This document shows, one piece after another, positions 62,350-64,000 of a stretch of DNA of 64,000 nt. The position numbers and the translations under genes were made by a program. The notes beneath the pieces are model-generated. The model was not told where the DNA came from. It worked only from the letters and a program-made list of their open reading frames with translations, and made no database searches. Each line of letters begins with the position of its first letter. Position 1 is the stretch's first letter. Location: NCBI GenBank assembly GCA_905181835.1, contig CAJIZF010000001.1, positions 62,001 to 126,000 on the forward strand. Reading direction: 5' to 3'. Origin of the DNA: an uncultured Flavobacteriaceae bacterium (GTDB taxonomy: Bacteria > Bacteroidota > Bacteroidia > Flavobacteriales > Flavobacteriaceae).

Positions 62350-63069
62350 ATGGAACCAAAAAAAAATCCAAAATCAGATCTAAATCGTAGGAGTATGATA
62401 TTTTTCCAATTAGGAATGGTATTAATGCTCTTTATTACATGGAGAGCCATAGAAAATAAAACCTACGAAAAGGCTGAAATAAATCAAGATATGCTTAATC
62501 TAGGTGATGATTTGGAAGAAGATATTCCTATCACAGATATGAATATACCACCACCACCACCACCACCACCACCACCAGCTCCTGAAGTTATTGAGGTGAT
62601 TGAAGACGAAGCAGATATTGAAGAAACAATAATTGAATCTGCTGAAGTGAATCAGGAAGAAGAGATTATGGAAATTGATGAAATTGAAGAGGCGGAAGAA
62701 GAAATTGCAGACGTTCCATTTGCGGTTATTGAAAATGTACCTGTTTATCCTGGATGTGAGAAAAAGAGATCCAATGCTGAAAAAAAGAAGTGTATGTCTG
62801 AAAAAGTTCAAAAATTTGTTCAGAAGAAATTCAATACAGAACTTGCAGGCGATTTAGGACTGGAAGGTAGGCAACGAATAGCTGTTCAGTTTAAAATTGA
62901 TAAAAATGGTGATGTAGTCAATGTTAGAGCACGAGCTCCTCATCCAAAATTAGAGCAAGAGGCCGTAAAGGTTGTGAAAGCTTTGCCAAAAATGGTACCT
63001 GGAAGACAACGAGGAACAGCCGTAGGTGTCCTCTATTCCTTACCTATTTTATTTCAAGTAGAGAACTAA
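62350..63069 (+). CDS. TonB-family energy transducer
   Basis: N-terminal TM, proline-rich spacer, C-terminal RIAVQFKIDKNGDVVNVRARAPHPKLEQEAVKVVKALPKMVPGRQRG. Confidence 0.92.
   Translation: MEPKKNPKSDLNRRSMIFFQLGMVLMLFITWRAIENKTYEKAEINQDMLNLGDDLEEDIPITDMNIPPPPPPPPPPAPEVIEVIEDEADIEETIIESAEVNQEEEIMEIDEIEEAEEEIADVPFAVIENVPVYPGCEKKRSNAEKKKCMSEKVQKFVQKKFNTELAGDLGLEGRQRIAVQFKIDKNGDVVNVRARAPHPKLEQEAVKVVKALPKMVPGRQRGTAVGVLYSLPILFQVEN
62548..62577 (+). repeat. (CCA)10 microsatellite encoding Pro10
   Basis: Ten uninterrupted CCA codons in the TonB gene. Confidence 0.95.
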
Positions 63070-63142
63070 CATGAAACATTTACAATGGTTTAAAACTTAA
63101 AGTAGTCTACACTTATTAGTGCAGAGTTATTAAAAAAATCAC

Positions 63143-63175
63143 AAAAAAAAAGCCCTGGTTATCAGGGCTTTTTTT
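63143..63175. terminator. Bidirectional intrinsic terminator
   Basis: AAAAAAAAAGCCCTG-GTTAT-CAGGGCTTTTTTT between convergent genes. Confidence 0.88.
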
Positions 63176-63202
63176 GTGAACAACTATTCGTTTTTCTTTT
63201 CT

Positions 63203-64000
63203 TTATTCTTTTGCATTTCCTTTTAATCTTTCCATAGCTCTTTCTTCAGGACTTCTAGTATCAACAGGGCCTAATTCATAGGTTAATTCTTCATATAACG
63301 AAGTTAGGAACATTTCAGTAGTGACAGAACCATCGCCAAAACCTCGAGAGTCTAAATTATTGGTAATACTTTTCTTGGCTAAAACAGTTTCTAACGTATC
63401 ACCATTTTTAATCATAATCACTATTTGTTTGGTAATTTTAGTCATTACTTTTTGATAATTTATTAAATCTAGTGCGTTGGCTAAAGTTCCTTTTCCTGGA
63501 ACTACTACGGTATTTTTATCGACAACATCTCCGATTTTTGATATGTTCTCTAACATTGACCCAAGGGTAATTCCATTCTCATAATCTAAATGTGGGTACT
63601 TTTTGTGGGTATAAATAGCTCCTGTGAAAAGTACATTTTCATTTGGCAAATAAACTAATGAATTACCTTCATTACTAATGGACGTAATTTCAATTGTTTT
63701 TGTTTCAATATTTAGATTAAGTTGTTCCGTAAAAGAAAAGTCTGGTTTAAAAGAACCACTGAAGCCTGATTCTCCACTTACTTTTCGTTTTAGCTGACTT
63801 TTTTCAGTTACTCTTTGCGATATTAATAGGACTCCCTCTTTTTTTAAGTCTTTAACTGTCTTTAATGCTTTTAAAACATTCGAGGTTGATATTAAGTATT
63901 TTATGGAAGCTTTTTTATTTATTCTTTTTATTATATTTAAATTTCGATCCATATTGTCTTCTTCCTGAGTATCAATTAAAGTAAATTTATCTTCAACTAA
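63203..64000 (-). CDS. Metallo-beta-lactamase-fold-like protein apparently lacking metal ligands (partial, runs off window)
   Basis: EGNSLVYLPNENVLFTGAIYTHKKYPHLDYENGITLGSMLENISKIGDVVDKNTVVVPGKGTLANALDLINYQ resembles the C-terminal half of MBL-fold hydrolases; frame open upstream of the annotated Met. Confidence 0.55.
   Translation of the reverse strand, partial: LVEDKFTLIDTQEEDNMDRNLNIIKRINKKASIKYLISTSNVLKALKTVKDLKKEGVLLISQRVTEKSQLKRKVSGESGFSGSFKPDFSFTEQLNLNIETKTIEITSISNEGNSLVYLPNENVLFTGAIYTHKKYPHLDYENGITLGSMLENISKIGDVVDKNTVVVPGKGTLANALDLINYQKVMTKITKQIVIMIKNGDTLETVLAKKSITNNLDSRGFGDGSVTTEMFLTSLYEELTYELGPVDTRSPEERAMERLKGNAKE

Noticed and set aside
62500-62811. 103-aa ORF with poly-Trp run on the minus strand
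   Set aside because: Antisense of the (CCA)10 tract in the TonB gene

Overview
This is a low-GC Flavobacteriaceae-like (Bacteroidota) chromosomal window. The core loci are: pyrH(partial)-tsf-rpsB-rpsI-rplM; polA; tRNA-Gln; rimP-nusA-infB; a full alternative complex III operon (actABCDEF) followed by coxB-coxA; ruvB-queG-maeB-ruvA; sprA (type IX secretion); gcvH; VanZ; and TonB. Accessory content includes a glycosylasparaginase next to a GH92 mannosidase whose C-terminal domain is frameshifted away. It also includes a very large reprolysin-like/HYR/LamG type IX secreted protein with several frameshifts. The most unusual locus is a compact, AT-rich, tightly coupled block at about 16.5-26.5 kb. 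It encodes a nucleotidyltransferase, three B12-binding-type radical SAM proteins, two SAM methyltransferases, a CxxCH lipoprotein, a Wzx-like flippase, a sulfotransferase fragment and an intact PAPS-type sulfotransferase, with no recognisable glycosyltransferase. I consider it the best candidate for an undescribed biosynthesis and export system. Leader structures resembling attenuators precede rimP-nusA-infB and rpsB-tsf. No CRISPR array, rRNA, transposase or phage genes were seen. All calls come from reading the sequence and ORF track; no database search was run.
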